Source of the DNA: Petunia secreta
Taxonomy: Eukaryota; Streptophyta; Magnoliopsida; Solanales; Solanaceae
Length of the DNA stretch: 64,000 nucleotides
Direction of reading: 5' to 3'
Assembly: GCA_029990175.1 (NCBI GenBank)
Contig: JARKIP010000023.1
Span: 25,191,501-25,255,500 of the forward strand
The notes under the pieces were generated by a model. It did no database searches. It saw only the letters and a list, made by a program, of their open reading frames with translations, and was not told the DNA's origin. Below, piece after piece: positions 32,692-44,220 of the stretch (its first letter is position 1; every line of letters starts with the position of its first letter). The position numbers and the translations under genes are program-made.

Positions 32692-35280
32692 ATGTCGATC
32701 AATTCTGCACAAAATTCTTCAATTCCGTCTATGGAAAGAACCCCCATCATTGACACCATGATCGTCGGTGATGAACTGGTTAATGTTGCAGTGCCCCTCA
32801 ATATAATTTTACCAACTGACTGCGACATTGAAGTGACGTCGCAGTCGAACATTTCAGGCCAAAAGCGGCCGAAAGCCACCGCTAACCGTAACGCTACTGA
32901 AGAAACCATCATTGACAAATGAGAAGATGTCGCTGAGGAAACTGGCAATGGTAACGATGCTGAGGCAGAAATTCCAAAACCTATTTTGAAAGAACTCGAG
33001 CCTCACCACGTCAATCCCGTGAAGTTAGATCTTTCAAATGATTTCAAGATACAAGAGCAAACCGAGGCAGATGTTAAAAAGAATAGAAATATACCAGTTC
33101 AAAACACTCCGAGCCTGATTATGCAATCCAATATAAATTTAGTTCGAGAGGAATGTAAATGGGTCCTCGAGGTCTAAGTTAGTATCCCTGCCCCGGAGAG
33201 CCGCACCTGTGATAGAGTGGAGGGGAGTTCCTTCGTGTACACTTACCCTTCACAATCAGATTCACTTTAACTATCCACGAGGTTGTGGACACTTTCTTCC
33301 AAACCTACAATTTGTGCTTAGCTCAAATTGGCCCAGGGTTTTGGAGGGTTGTGCAGTGCCTTGATTACTTAAGAAAAAGGGCAGGTGTCCCTTTTACTTT
33401 CCATTATTTCATCTATCTATTTTCCCCCACGCTATACAAAGATAAGATTGGTCAACTCAACAAGTTAGGCCAGTTATCTCTGATCACAAAAGGTGAGGCC
33501 ACAAATGATCGTGGGTAGAACGATCGCTTCGTTCTCCTACCAACTAACCTTCTATCCTTGAGGCCTGGTTTTCCCGAGCGGTGGAACCGAACAAGTAAGT
33601 ATTTTCTTCGCTGCCTTCAATAATTTCTTTATTCTCAATTCTTCATTTTTAACTTTTGCTTTGATTTCTTCAGCCGAGACAATCTCAATTACTCCAGAAG
33701 ATTTGATTGCCTCGGTGCAAGCTATCATTCATGCAAAGCCAAAGGAATAAAGATCGTAGATGTTCTTGGCTGCTTTGAGCGAAAACCAATGGGCGTGCAA
33801 ACGTCATGGTGAGTCGCCCTTCACCTTTGTCATGTTTTTCCTTCAAAATTTCTTCTTTACTAATCTTTACCCCGCCTTTGGTAGGTCTTCCTGAGAGAGC
33901 GGCTACCGAACTGAAGGAGAAGAAGAAGAATAATAAGGAAGACAAGAAGAAGAAAGTCCTTGAGACTGGGGAAGGTTTAGGTGAACTCCAGGGTTTGATT
34001 GGAAATCTCGAGAAAAAGAAAGAGAGAGAGACAGTTCCCAAGGGCTCATCGGATCAGGGGACTTCAAAAGGTAATAACATCCTCTCTTTTCCTTTTAAAA
34101 TTCACTTTATCTCTTCCAATACCTCATTCTTCACTAAATCCATGTTGTTTTTCTCTTTCGAAGCTTCAAAAAGAAAGAGGCAGGCGTCGAAGAAATCCTC
34201 TAAGGCCAAGCCGGCTAGAGCAGAGGAAAATCCCGTTTCCAACCCTGAGGCGGTTACTCATCCTCGCAAAGGTTTGGTAGATGAGCCTATTGATGAAGAG
34301 GCTCAGAGGGAAATCAAAGCGACCAACACCGAGGAGCCAACCCAGACTGTTGATAAAGTTGAGAAAGTAGTCCCTTCATCAACGACTAAGGAAAAGAGTG
34401 TAGATGAGCCCCATCGTGCTGAAGAGAGGGCTACACGAGCCACTTCCAAGCCTGCTAATGACTCAGCTCCTCGAGGATGATTCAGGAGCATTGAAATTCC
34501 CTCCAATCTTTTCCTTTTAGATGATGATGTGGCTGTCCCTATCAATCTTAGAGGACTCCTCGGGCTGCTGGAGCGACAGCGCCTCGGGAGGTCACCCATT
34601 GCTGATTCGGTGGCTTACTCGGATCAGCATGCGGTTCAGATTCATTTATTTCTCCCTTCCCCTAACTCCTTAGTTACACCTTTGCAGGGCTACATTTATG
34701 CAATTAGGGCTGCCGAGATAGAAGCCTACCGAGCTTCCAATCTTAAGAGGATCAAGGATTAGTGAGATCAAACAAGAGCTGGCCTTGAATCACAAATAGT
34801 TGATCTTGAAAAGCGACTACTTAACTCCAAGCTTGAGCTAGATGAAGCTCGAAGAACTGCTGACAAATCTGACCTCGAGGCAGCTAATGCTCGCGAGGCT
34901 GTGTCTTCCTCCGAGGTCAAAATGGAGGCTCTGAAAAACCCCGCCAAGCCGAGCTGAAAAGAATAACCGGTGAAGCCAGTGCTACCATCAACAAAAATGT
35001 TGAGAAGTACCACTCCAAGCTGAAGGAAAACATTCTCAAAATAAATAAGCTGGCTACTGAGAAAAAGAAACTCGAGGCTGAGATTGAGACCCTTCGGGGT
35101 AAAATGGCATTTTCCTTGTCGAAGCGAAAATTGAGAGTAACCAAAGCCAAAGTTGACAAGAACTGGGCCATCATCCAAACGAAGTTGAAAACTCTCAAGC
35201 AATGCCAAGCCGGGGCGAATCTAGACATAGAGATAGCCAAGACGGAAAGTGATGCTGCCAAGGCTCAGCAACTAAATCTT
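32692..35280 (+). pseudogene. Extra ORF of a Tat/Grande-like element (gypsy-type transposon domain), multi-exon, broken
   Basis: Starts MSINSAQNSSIPSMERTP. After an acidic N-terminal part a conserved domain spans 33180-33590: FFQTYNLCLAQIGPGFWRVV, GVPFTFHYFIYLFSPTL, then NDRGWNDRFVLLPTNLL. This is the plant 'putative gypsy type transposon' domain (PF04195 as I remember it). Downstream come Lys-rich exons and a long coiled coil (34780-35280). Introns are recognisable: GTAAGT at 33593 to TTCTTCAG near 33673; GTGAGT at about 33809 to TTTGGTAG near 33885; GTAATA near 34071 to a CGAAG acceptor near 34165. Stops (for example 32920) and frameshifts disable it. Such ORFs are known downstream of pol, often antisense, in Tat-lineage elements. 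The integrase at 54011-54643 reads the other way, as that arrangement predicts. Confidence 0.65.
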
Positions 35281-35931
35281 GATAATTATGCAAGGATGTA
35301 CGAGAAAAGAAAAGATTGCATAAGATTGGGATAAGCCTTGAAGATAAGCAAGGAATTCAATTAGGACTCAAACACTTGAAGGGCTTTAGAGTTCTGATTG
35401 CTCAAGACTTCTCAAGTATTCAAGGGTATAAATTGAGAAGTATTTCATCTATTGAAGATACGCACAAATACAGAGAGTTTAGGGCAGCAGCATAGAAGTC
35501 GTTCTAAATTGTATTTGAGCAGTCGTCTAGCTACATGGAACTATGTGAAGAACTTGTTCCTTAGGATTGAGTTTAAATTATTCTCAGTCTTAGTTCATCT
35601 GTAGTAAAATCATTCGAGTTGTACTAATTACTTTCATAGAAGTTCTGTAAGAGTATACATCATTCAAGTCTTGTACTTGAAGAAGCTTCACTAATTGTGA
35701 AAGGGGTCACTATAAGATTAGAATTAGTCCTAGGTTAGTAAGAAGGTAGTCTTGTAACCAAGTGAGTCTTTCAAATAGTGAAGTTGAAATCCTACTTGAG
35801 AGAGTAGGTCGTGGTTTTTTTATCCCTAGTTAACGGGGTTTTTCCACGCTAAAATTCTGTGTTTATTTAATTACTTTTACTTATTCCTCAATTAATCAAT
35901 AAAGGAACACATATAGGGAACTGGTCCTTCA
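35275..35931 (+). repeat. 5' LTR of the copia element, left-truncated
   Basis: Aligns with 52980-53669 (for example GATTGCATAAGATTGGGATA and CACATATAGGGAACTGGTCC) but lacks the first 145 bp of the 3' copy. The breakpoint falls at a short shared sequence, aatctt. The end CTTCA is followed by gtagtggtgtatatcagag, a primer-binding-site-like sequence for initiator tRNA-Met with a two-base insertion. Confidence 0.75.
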
Positions 35932-35960
35932 GTAGTGGTGTATATCAGAGAGGGTTATAC

Positions 35961-37600
35961 TTGAAGAGGCTAACACCTAGGATTAGAACGAGTACATCAC
36001 AAGAAAATGGTGAGGGTCAGTCTACTGTTAGGGCACCTTTGTTCAATAGAAAATACTACTCGTGGTGGAAAGGAAGGATGAGAGATCATCTTCAAGCTGA
36101 GGACTATGAGTTATGGGACATAGTCACTGAAGGTCCCATGATTCCAATGAAGAAAGATGCTAAAAGGGAATGATGTTCCCAAAACAAGAAAGGAATGCAC
36201 AGCTGAAGACTTGAGGCAATGGGAAAAGAATGCCAAAGCTAGAAAGTGGCTTTTCTATGGACTTAGTCCTGATAAGTGAACTAGGATTCAAGGGTATACC
36301 ACTGCCAAAGAGTTTTGGAATGCTTTGCAGGTTGCTCATGAAGGACCAAGTCAAGTGAAAAAATCCTAACTAGAGTTCTTCCAGACTCTTGGGAAATTAA
36401 GGCTTTTGCCATTATTGAAAGTAAGGATCTTACTACACTTTCCTAAAATGAGCTTATATGTAATCTAAAAACTTATGAACTAAGGAAAAAGGTTAAGAAC
36501 ATAGGTGAACCAGTTAAAACTGAACCTAACTTAGCCTTAACTGCTACTGATAAGTCTGTTGATGATACGGAACTGGTCCTTATAGCTAAGAGTGTCCAAA
36601 GATACTTGAATAAGAAAAAGGGGGCTAGTGGACATGGTAGGTCTTTTAACATGAGACAGGCTGGAGAATGCTTCAAATGTGGAAGTATGGAACACTACAT
36701 CAGCAAATGTTCAGTGATGGAAGGAGAATGGAGAAAGAGATATGTTGAGGAAAGAAGAAAGGCTAACGAACAGGTCCACAAGAAAAGTGGAAATCCCAAA
36801 GCTATGGTTGCTGGTTGGCAAGATAGTGAGAATGAGCAATCAGATGATGAGCTTGCTCTAGTGGCTCTTGAAGATTCAGATAATGAAGAAGATTTTGAGG
36901 TATTTATTTCTAAACTCAAAGAGAATGTGAAAAACATGCCTAGGGAGAATTTAGTTAAATTGTTTCATACTATGCTAAATTAGTTTAAATATCTTAGGGA
37001 TAGTAAAGATCAACTGCATGATGAAATTGAAAGAGTAGAAACTGAATACAAAAAGGTTGTAATTAAAAATGATACTTTGAAAAGAAAAAATAGCATACTA
37101 AAGGAACAGGTCCTGACACTTGAATCAACTGTTCAGGAACTAGAAATTGAGAAATTGGAAAACAAAACAATTGAAAATGGTAAGGGCATTGCTAATTTTC
37201 ATCAGCTCATTACTGAAGAGAAATTGAAAGTTACAGTTGATGAACTGTATAATAAAGATGCAAAAAATAAGATCTTTGGAAGAGGACTTAGTTAAAACAA
37301 AGAATGAGTAAAGCAAAACAGTAAAATGGAACAAGTCCTCTGAAGCTTTAGAATGGTTACAGGAAAATCATATTAGTATTAGGAAGGGTATTGGGTTTAT
37401 GAAATCTCAGTCACTGCCCAAATGGGATCCAAAGAGTAAGTATCTAACTCTTCCTTGGTTATGCACACACCGTGGGAACACTGATCACTTGAAAAGAAAT
37501 TTCCAATCTCTGGCAAAGGCTGCATAAAGGAACAGGTCCTATAAACCTGTTCAAAACTCTGTGGTAAAGAAAATTGTTCACACAAAGAAAGCATTACCAT
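35961..37600 (+). pseudogene. Copia gag remnant
   Basis: The N-terminal part reads APLFNRKYYSWWKGRMRDHL then AEDYELWDIV, the hallmark of plant copia gag. After frameshifts, a frame at 36606-36983 has the zinc knuckle CFKCGSMEHYISKC (C-X2-C-X4-H-X4-C) near 36672. It is followed by an acidic stretch and a coiled coil up to about 37295. It would assemble the particle and bind RNA, but it carries several stops and shifts. The first frame has no ATG at its upstream end. Confidence 0.85.
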
Positions 37601-37679
37601 TTTGGGCTAAGAGAGATCTGATTCATCCCTTTTCTCAAGGAAAGTTTTGGGTTCTTAAAATTAACTCCCTAGTTTTCTT

Positions 37680-38030
37680 TTGCAGGTTAGAGTGAATGAG
37701 AGGAACCACAAATAGTACATGGACAGTGGTTGCTCAAGGCATACGACAGGATATAAGGAACTGTTCCTTTCACTCTTAGCTTTTCAAGGAGGAAGTACTT
37801 CCTTCGGTAATGACAAGAAGGAGAAATTATTGGCATTGGAAAGGTAGGTAGGTCTAATTCACATAGCATTGATAATATTTTTCTAGTATATGGACTGAAA
37901 CATTGTTTACTAAGCATATCTCAATTGTGTGACAAAAGTAACAGTGTGAAATTTTCTTCTACTGGTTGTTTTGTGACTAACCAAGCATCTGGAGAGATAA
38001 TTTTGTGGGGAAATATATATGGAAACATTT
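37680..38030 (+). pseudogene. Copia aspartic protease remnant
   Basis: The active-site motif YMDSGCSRHTTG, with D-S-G at 37722-37730, is followed by frames resembling the Ty1/copia protease fold. The reading frame shifts more than once. Confidence 0.8.
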
Positions 38031-38079
38031 ATATGGTAGATCTTATGTCACTAGCTGATGGAAGTATGAGTTGCTGAAG

Positions 38080-38910
38080 TGTAATGCAAAATGATCCCCT
38101 CCTGTCTAGTCTTTCGCAATTAAAAAAACTAGTTTCCAAGGACTTGGTGATAGGACTCCCTAACATCAAGTTCAAGGAAGAAAGATTTTGTAGTGCTTGC
38201 GCTATGGGGGAAGAAGGTAAAGTCATCCTTTAAACCAAAGAAGCAGGTCAGTACTACCAAACCTTTGGAACTGGTCCATATGAATCTTTGTGGACCAATA
38301 AGAACAATGAGTCCTGGGACCAACTAAGGAAGAAGCATTAAATACATTTTCAATATTTGCTAAGAAAATTTAGAAAACACTAGATAGTCATATTGTTGCT
38401 ATAAGGTCAGATCATGGTACTGAGTTTGACAATCAACTATTCTTTAAGTTTTGCAATGAAAATGGTATTGATTATAACTTATCTTCACCTAGAACTCCAC
38501 AACAAAATGGAGTAGCTGAAAGGAAAAATAGGACCTAAGAAGAAATGGCTAGGACCATGCTATTATCTGAAAATCATCCATAAAGTTTTTGGCTGAAGCT
38601 ATTAATACTGCTTGCTATATAATCAATAGATGCATGACAAGACCATTGTTAGAAAAGACCCCCATGAGTTACTTAAAGGATGAAAACCTAATATTGCTTA
38701 CCTTAGGGCTTTTGGTTGTAAATATTTTATTCACAATAATGGAAAGGATGCCTTAGGAAAATTTGATCCTACAAGTAATGAGGGAGTCTTTTTAGATTAT
38801 TCATTACATAGCAAGTCATATAGGATATTTAATAAGAAAAATATGAAAATAGAAGAAAGCATGCATGTTAAGTTAGATGAATCTGACATTCTATCTAGAG
38901 AATAGGTACA
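38080..38910 (+). pseudogene. Copia integrase remnant with a lost catalytic Asp
   Basis: The zinc-binding CSACAMGE block is near 38195 (the GAG-pre-integrase part). The core has VHMNLCGPI at 38274-38300, where the first catalytic Asp is normally found, but here the codon is AAT (Asn, 38283-38285). The second Asp is in SDHGTEFDNQ (38410-38412) and the Glu in TPQQNGVAERKNR (about 38500-38535). Stops follow (for example in NRT-stop near 38537) and the C-terminal part is frameshifted. Confidence 0.85.
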
Positions 38911-39189
38911 GGAGGATGAAGAAATTGGAATGTTGAGGTATTGTGAACCTGTTCTTCAACAATTGTAATCTGTCTCAGGTGAATCAATGGGTAATGAATC
39001 AAAAGGAACAACTCCTTCTACTGAAACTGACATGGGTAGCACAGAAACAGGGAGAACGAATGCCACTACATCAGGAACTATTCCTCAGCATGAACACCCA
39101 CAGGATGGATTGGTGCCAAAGCCTTAAAAATATCTAAGTTCTCATCATGTGGATCTAATAATTTAGGACAAAGATGCTGGAAATCAAAC

Positions 39190-40080
39190 TAGATATGCAG
39201 TCAAGAGTCACAATCTGTGTGCCTTTAGTGTCTTCTTGTCTCTTGTTGAACCCAAAAATGTAAAAGAAGCACTGAAAGATGCAGATTGGATCAAAGCTAT
39301 GCAGGAGGAGTTGAATCGATTCCAAAGAAGTCAAGTTTGGTAACTAGAACCTAAGCGAAGGAACAGGTCCATCATAGGAACCAAATGGGTTTTCAGGAAC
39401 AAACTTGATGAGGATGGCATGGTAACAAGAAATAAGCCAGATTAGTTGTTCAGGGATATAGCCAACAGGAGAGCATTGACTATGATGAGACTTTTTCTCC
39501 AGTTGCAAGATTGAAAGTAATAAGACTTCTTATAGCTTTTGCTACTTACATGGATTTCACTCTACACCAAATGGATGTTAAAAGTGCATTTCTGAATGGT
39601 TATTTGAAGGAAGAAGTATATGTCAAACGACCACCAGCTTTTGAGAATGAGCAGTTCCTTGAACATCTCTACAAATTATACAAGGCTTTGTATGGACTCA
39701 AGCAGGCACCGAAGGCCTAGTATGAAAGATTATCAAAATTCCTACTTCAGCATGGATACAAAAGAGGTAAACTTGATAGCACACTGTTCTTAAAAGAAAA
39801 AGGTAAACATCTCTTAATTGTGCAAATTTATGTAGATGATATAATCTTTGGTGCTACTTGTGAAAATTTAAGTAAGGAATTTGCAAGTCTGATGGGGACT
39901 GAGTTTGAGATGAGCATGATGGGCGAAGTCAATTTCTTTTTTTGTTTACAAATCAAGCAAACTTCAAATGGAACTATGATCCACCAACAAAAATATGTTA
40001 AGGAATTACTTAAAAGATTTGACATTGATAATGCTATGAAAATCTATCCACCAATTGTCACTGCTACTAAATTTTAATAT
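39190..40080 (+). pseudogene. Copia reverse transcriptase remnant
   Basis: Begins with the linker KEALKDADWIKAMQEELNRF near 39265. Then comes GTKWVFRNKLDEDG, the catalytic region LHQMDVKSAFLNGYLKEEVY (39565-39630), LYGLKQAPKA, and the active-site YVDD at 39829-39840. A stop after QAPKA (39718) and others interrupt it. Confidence 0.9.
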
Positions 40081-40757
40081 TGATGAACATGGTAATTCAA
40101 TTGATCAAAAATTATATAGAGGCATGATTGGTTCTTTGCTTTATCTAACTGGAAGCAGACCTGATATTGTATTTAGTGTTGGCTTATGTGCTAAATTTCA
40201 ATCAGATCCTAAAGAATCTCACTTGAAAGTTGTTAAAAGAATTTTGAGGTATCTTTAAGACTTTGGCATCCAATAGGTGGAAATTTTAATCTTGGTAGAT
40301 ACACTGATGCTGACTATGCAGGATTTCTTGTTGATAGGAAAATTACCTCAGGTATGGCACACTTTCTTGGTGAGTGTTTGGTTTCGTGGGGAACCAAGAA
40401 ACAAAATTCAGTGGCACTCTCCACTGCAGAAGCTGAGTATCTGGCTACTGCCTCATGTTGTTCTCAATTGTTGTGGATAAAACAAAAATTACAAGATTTT
40501 GGTATTGATGTTGGAACTGTTCCTATCTATTGTGATAACACTAGTGCAATTAACATGACTAAAAATCCAGTGCATGACAAAAGGACTGAACACATTGACA
40601 TAAGACATCATTTCTTGAGGGACAATTACGAAAATGGATTGATTACTATAGCTTTTTGTCCTACTGATAAATAAACTGCTGACATATTTACAAAGGCCTT
40701 AAGTAGAGATCATTTTGAAAGGAACACGTTAGAATTAGGGATGATTAAATTCACCTA
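40081..40757 (+). pseudogene. Copia RNase H remnant
   Basis: YRGMIGSLLYLTGSRPDIVF is near 40118, then in a second frame ALSTAEAEYLATASCCSQLL, IYCDNTSAINMTKNP and IDIRHHFLRD. It ends FCPTDK-stop-TADIFTKAL (40655-40701). A short frameshifted stretch lies near 40255-40350. Confidence 0.9.
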
Positions 40758-41348
40758 AGTCTACTCAGCTTTACTTTAAAAATAGGCTAGAAAACTTGGC
40801 TTAAAAAATAATTTTTATTAAAGTCAATTTGAAGTTTTCAGCTTAGTTCTATACTTAATTGTATACTCTATGCCATGATTTCTACTTAAGCGTGCTAAAT
40901 TTTAATGATGTGACCCTTATGTTCTATGAATTTCAGATTATGCAATTTGATTGAAATTGGGTATGGGAACTGTTCCTTATCACATTCTCAGGTATGTACT
41001 ACTTTATTTTTAAGAAATTATTAGAGTTTGATGGCCTTAGGTAATTAGAAGAGTCTAAATCCCACTCAACCTCTATCTCTCTGAAAACAATCCCATCAAG
41101 GAACCGTTCTATACTCCATCTCCCACTTGAACTCTAATCATAACGGCTATTATTGTAACGTTAAAGTGACCTAATCAGTCTGAAACTCTATTTAAATAAG
41201 GAAACTGAAGGTAAATCGTTTTAGTCTCCTTCTCTATCACTACCTCTTGTTGTTATATAAATCCTTAAGCTCTCATCTAAAATTCTCATTTTAAGTTTTC
41301 AAAATTTCAGAAAGAGTGATTAATTATCTTTTGAATCTAATTGTTGTC
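40758..41348. other. Spacer between copia pol and the extra ORF
   Basis: Non-coding. It contains a candidate acceptor-like pyrimidine tract and the leader of the extra ORF (ctccttctctatcactacc). No other feature. Confidence 0.5.
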
Positions 41349-43086
41349 ATGTCTCTTTCACCTGATAACACTTCATCAAATCCTACCACTGAAGAACCAC
41401 TAGTTGAAAACCCTACTTCACCCATGCAAAAAAATTCACCACTTCCAGAAAACTAAAACCCTCAAAACCCTGACTTTGAAATTCAACAGAAGGATCAGGT
41501 CCATCCTTTACTGAGACACTATAGCATATGGATGATTTGTCTAGAGCCATGATCCTGTATGAATTTAAAGTAAATTATGCTGAGCCATTAAATGTTGTTG
41601 ATGATAAGGGGGAAAAAGTAGAAGGGCTAGGTGTATCTGTACCAGAAAATGAGAGGGAAAAGAAAACTGTGAAGTACTTAGAGGGTCCCATGCATAAGTC
41701 TTCTAAGTCTCTTGTGGCTGCATCTAGAGAACCCATGGATGATGTAGAAATGGTGGATGTGGATGAGGCAATTAGTGACAATGATAAGCCACTTGTTGAT
41801 TTAATTAAATTGGGAGGTTTGAAGAAAAAGTTAACAAAGGAGGGGCCTGTTGATCCTGCTGAACTTGCTGATATAAATGCTAAGCTTAAAAAGATAAGTG
41901 ATAGTTATAAGCCTGGAATTCAGAATAAAAGTCAAAAGAAAAGTTCTAGCAAGGGTAAAGGAATTTTTCCTTCCACCCAGATTCCTGCAAGTAGTGTTAG
42001 GAGAACCAGAGGTTTTGTAAATGTTGCTGATGCACAAATGGCTGAGACTCTTGAGAGAAACGGGAAGGGTAAGCAGAAATAGGTTCCTGAGGTTGTTGTG
42101 GCAGTTGATGAATCTGATGTGGAGGAAGAAGAAACTGTTCCTGTGACCATGAAAAGAAGAACTTCTTAAAGGAGGTCTGCACAGACTGATGAGAGATCTT
42201 CTAGTGCTGGTTCTGTGCCGAAGAGAACAAGATCTTCTAAGAGGGCTTTAGTAGATGAAAGCACTGAGTCTGAAGGAGAAGCTGAGAATCAAGAAGAGGA
42301 GGCTGAAAGTGAAAGTGAAAAGAAGGAGGTTCGAAAGAATTTGCATACTGATTATGATAAAAGGAAGTTGTTGAAAGGAAGAGTACTTGCTGATATGGAA
42401 GAAGAAGGGATGTGTTGGTTGCTAGAGAAGCTTGATAAACAAGGCTGGAAGGACATGGTCCTTAAAATCAGAGGGAAGATTTCCAGAGATGAAGTGGTTG
42501 AATTCTTTTTCAATTGCTCCATTGATGAAGGCAGAATCAACAGTACAGTGAATGGAAATGACATTTTCTTTGATGCACAAGAACTGGGAGAACTGTTTGA
42601 TATCCCTGCTGTGGGCTATATATAGTGACTATGTTAAAGGGGAATGGCCTGATCTCACAGGTTTGCCTACTACCTTGGAGATTACAAGCAAATTTGCTGA
42701 GAATCCACAAGAGGAAAAACCAAGAGCAGTGGAAAAATGCGAGATGCAACCAAAGCATCAACTTCCGTTTGAATTTGTCAACAAGATCATCTTTCCCAGA
42801 TAAGAGAAAAGATCAAAAGCAATTTTCTTGGACCTGGTCCTTATGGAGTTGCTGGATTCTGACAAGAAAATAAATTGGCCCATGTTTATGGTGCATCTGA
42901 TCACTAGAGTGGTGACTTAAAAAAAGAAACATGCTTTGCCATATGGATTCATTCTCACTGCTCTGATTGAAAAATTAGGGATTCCATTAAAGGAAGTAAA
43001 AATTGCTACCGAGAAGGAGAGATTTGGGGCTACTATACTGATCAGCTGTGACATGACTGTCAATGCTGAGCCTGTTACTGCTGCTG
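41349..43086 (+). pseudogene. Extra 3' ORF of the copia element (plant transposon protein domain), 5' part
   Basis: Starts MSLSPDNTSSNPTTEEP at 41349. The largest frames are 41528-42082 and 42215-42625. The N-terminal half is acidic and Lys/Ser-rich with a nuclear-signal-like MPKRTRSSKR. The second half (KNLHTDYDKRKLLKGRVLAD, WKDMVLKIRGKISRDEVVEF, FFDAQELGELFDIPAVGY, then KHALPYGFILTALIEKLG) matches the 'putative plant transposon protein' pattern known from Solanaceae proteins. Its role is not established. Stops and shifts occur at 41455, 42080, 42167 and 42623. At 43086 the frame is cut by element F and continues at 52148. Confidence 0.7.
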
Positions 43087-43649
43087 TGAAACGACCTCGG
43101 TCAGTCGTTTTAGAAGTTAGGACTCCAATTGGCATGCCGATAATTTTAAAATATTCGTAATATCCATTAGGACCTGTCTGTAAAATTTGAGCTAAATCAG
43201 AACTCGTTTGGTAGGTATTAGAAAAATGTATCAGTTTTTATTGGCGATAAATATTAAAAAGAGATTTTCGAGCTCGGTTTTGCCGAATGAGCTCTGTTTC
43301 GAAATCCGAAAGCGCCGTTAGGTTCGTATGATTATTTGTGATTTTTGTAAACTTTCGAAGTGAATTTCGATATTGTTCGGCTAGTTTCCGCTAAAATGCC
43401 GAAAGTTAAATAATTTGACTTCTTTTTATTTAAATTCGCATCTTGAGTTTCGGGAGTCCGATTTAAAATCCGTCTTTGCGAGTATGTTACATATATTTTG
43501 TATAACTTGTATGCAAAAGTTGGAATTGTTTCGATTATCGTAGAGTTCCGTTTTAATTTTCATCGCGAAAAGAAAAGAAAAGAAAATAAAATAAAAAAAA
43601 CAAAGAAAAAAAGGAAAAAGACAAAAAAAATTTAAATGAATGGCGGTGG

Positions 43650-43677
43650 TGAAGATGAGCATATAAGCTCATCTTCA
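43650..43677 (+). promoter_or_regulatory. Palindromic TATA box of family-1 LTR (F, 5')
   Basis: ATATAA flanked by perfect 11-bp arms TGAAGATGAGC and GCTCATCTTCA. The arms are longer than, and differ from, those of element A, yet they pair perfectly. The same structure is in the 3' LTR at 50190-50217. Confidence 0.65.
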
Positions 43678-44220
43678 TTAAGTGAAGCAGCAAAACAAAC
43701 AGAAACATGGAAACAGAGAAAATGGAAAACACGCAGGGGAAAAATGCCAGAAAATAAGAAAAAGGGGCCAGAGAAAAGTAGAATTTTCACCCTGAAACAT
43801 TCAGGTAATGATCCTAATATATTATTTGAGTTTATTACGTGTGTCTGAATCTGTTTTAACGGTAAAAATAGGGATATTAGACATCGCCCTAATGACGTAA
43901 ATTGATAGTTTAAAGGGTCAAATGGACCCCGATAATGAAATTAATTATATATTCGTACTCAGTGCATTATGGGCAACATATAAATGTAATTTATTTGGGG
44001 TTTGGTTATGTGACCATAAACCCTGTACATAGGCATGGCCTGTGTATTGCGTATGCGAATAGGGTATCAGGTTCCTACCTGGATTGCCCTAAGATGTGAG
44101 GAATGAAGCCTTTAGCCTAATGTGATATAATTTTATGCTTATTGGACACAGTGGGATCGTTTGGCAATGAATCCAAAGGACAAAGCAGTTATTGAGTGGC
44201 TGTACTAACTTTGTCACAAG

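Noticed and set aside
33685..34041. - strand frame opposite the extra ORF
   Set aside because: Shadow of the Lys/Glu-rich exons and pyrimidine-rich introns on the + strand.
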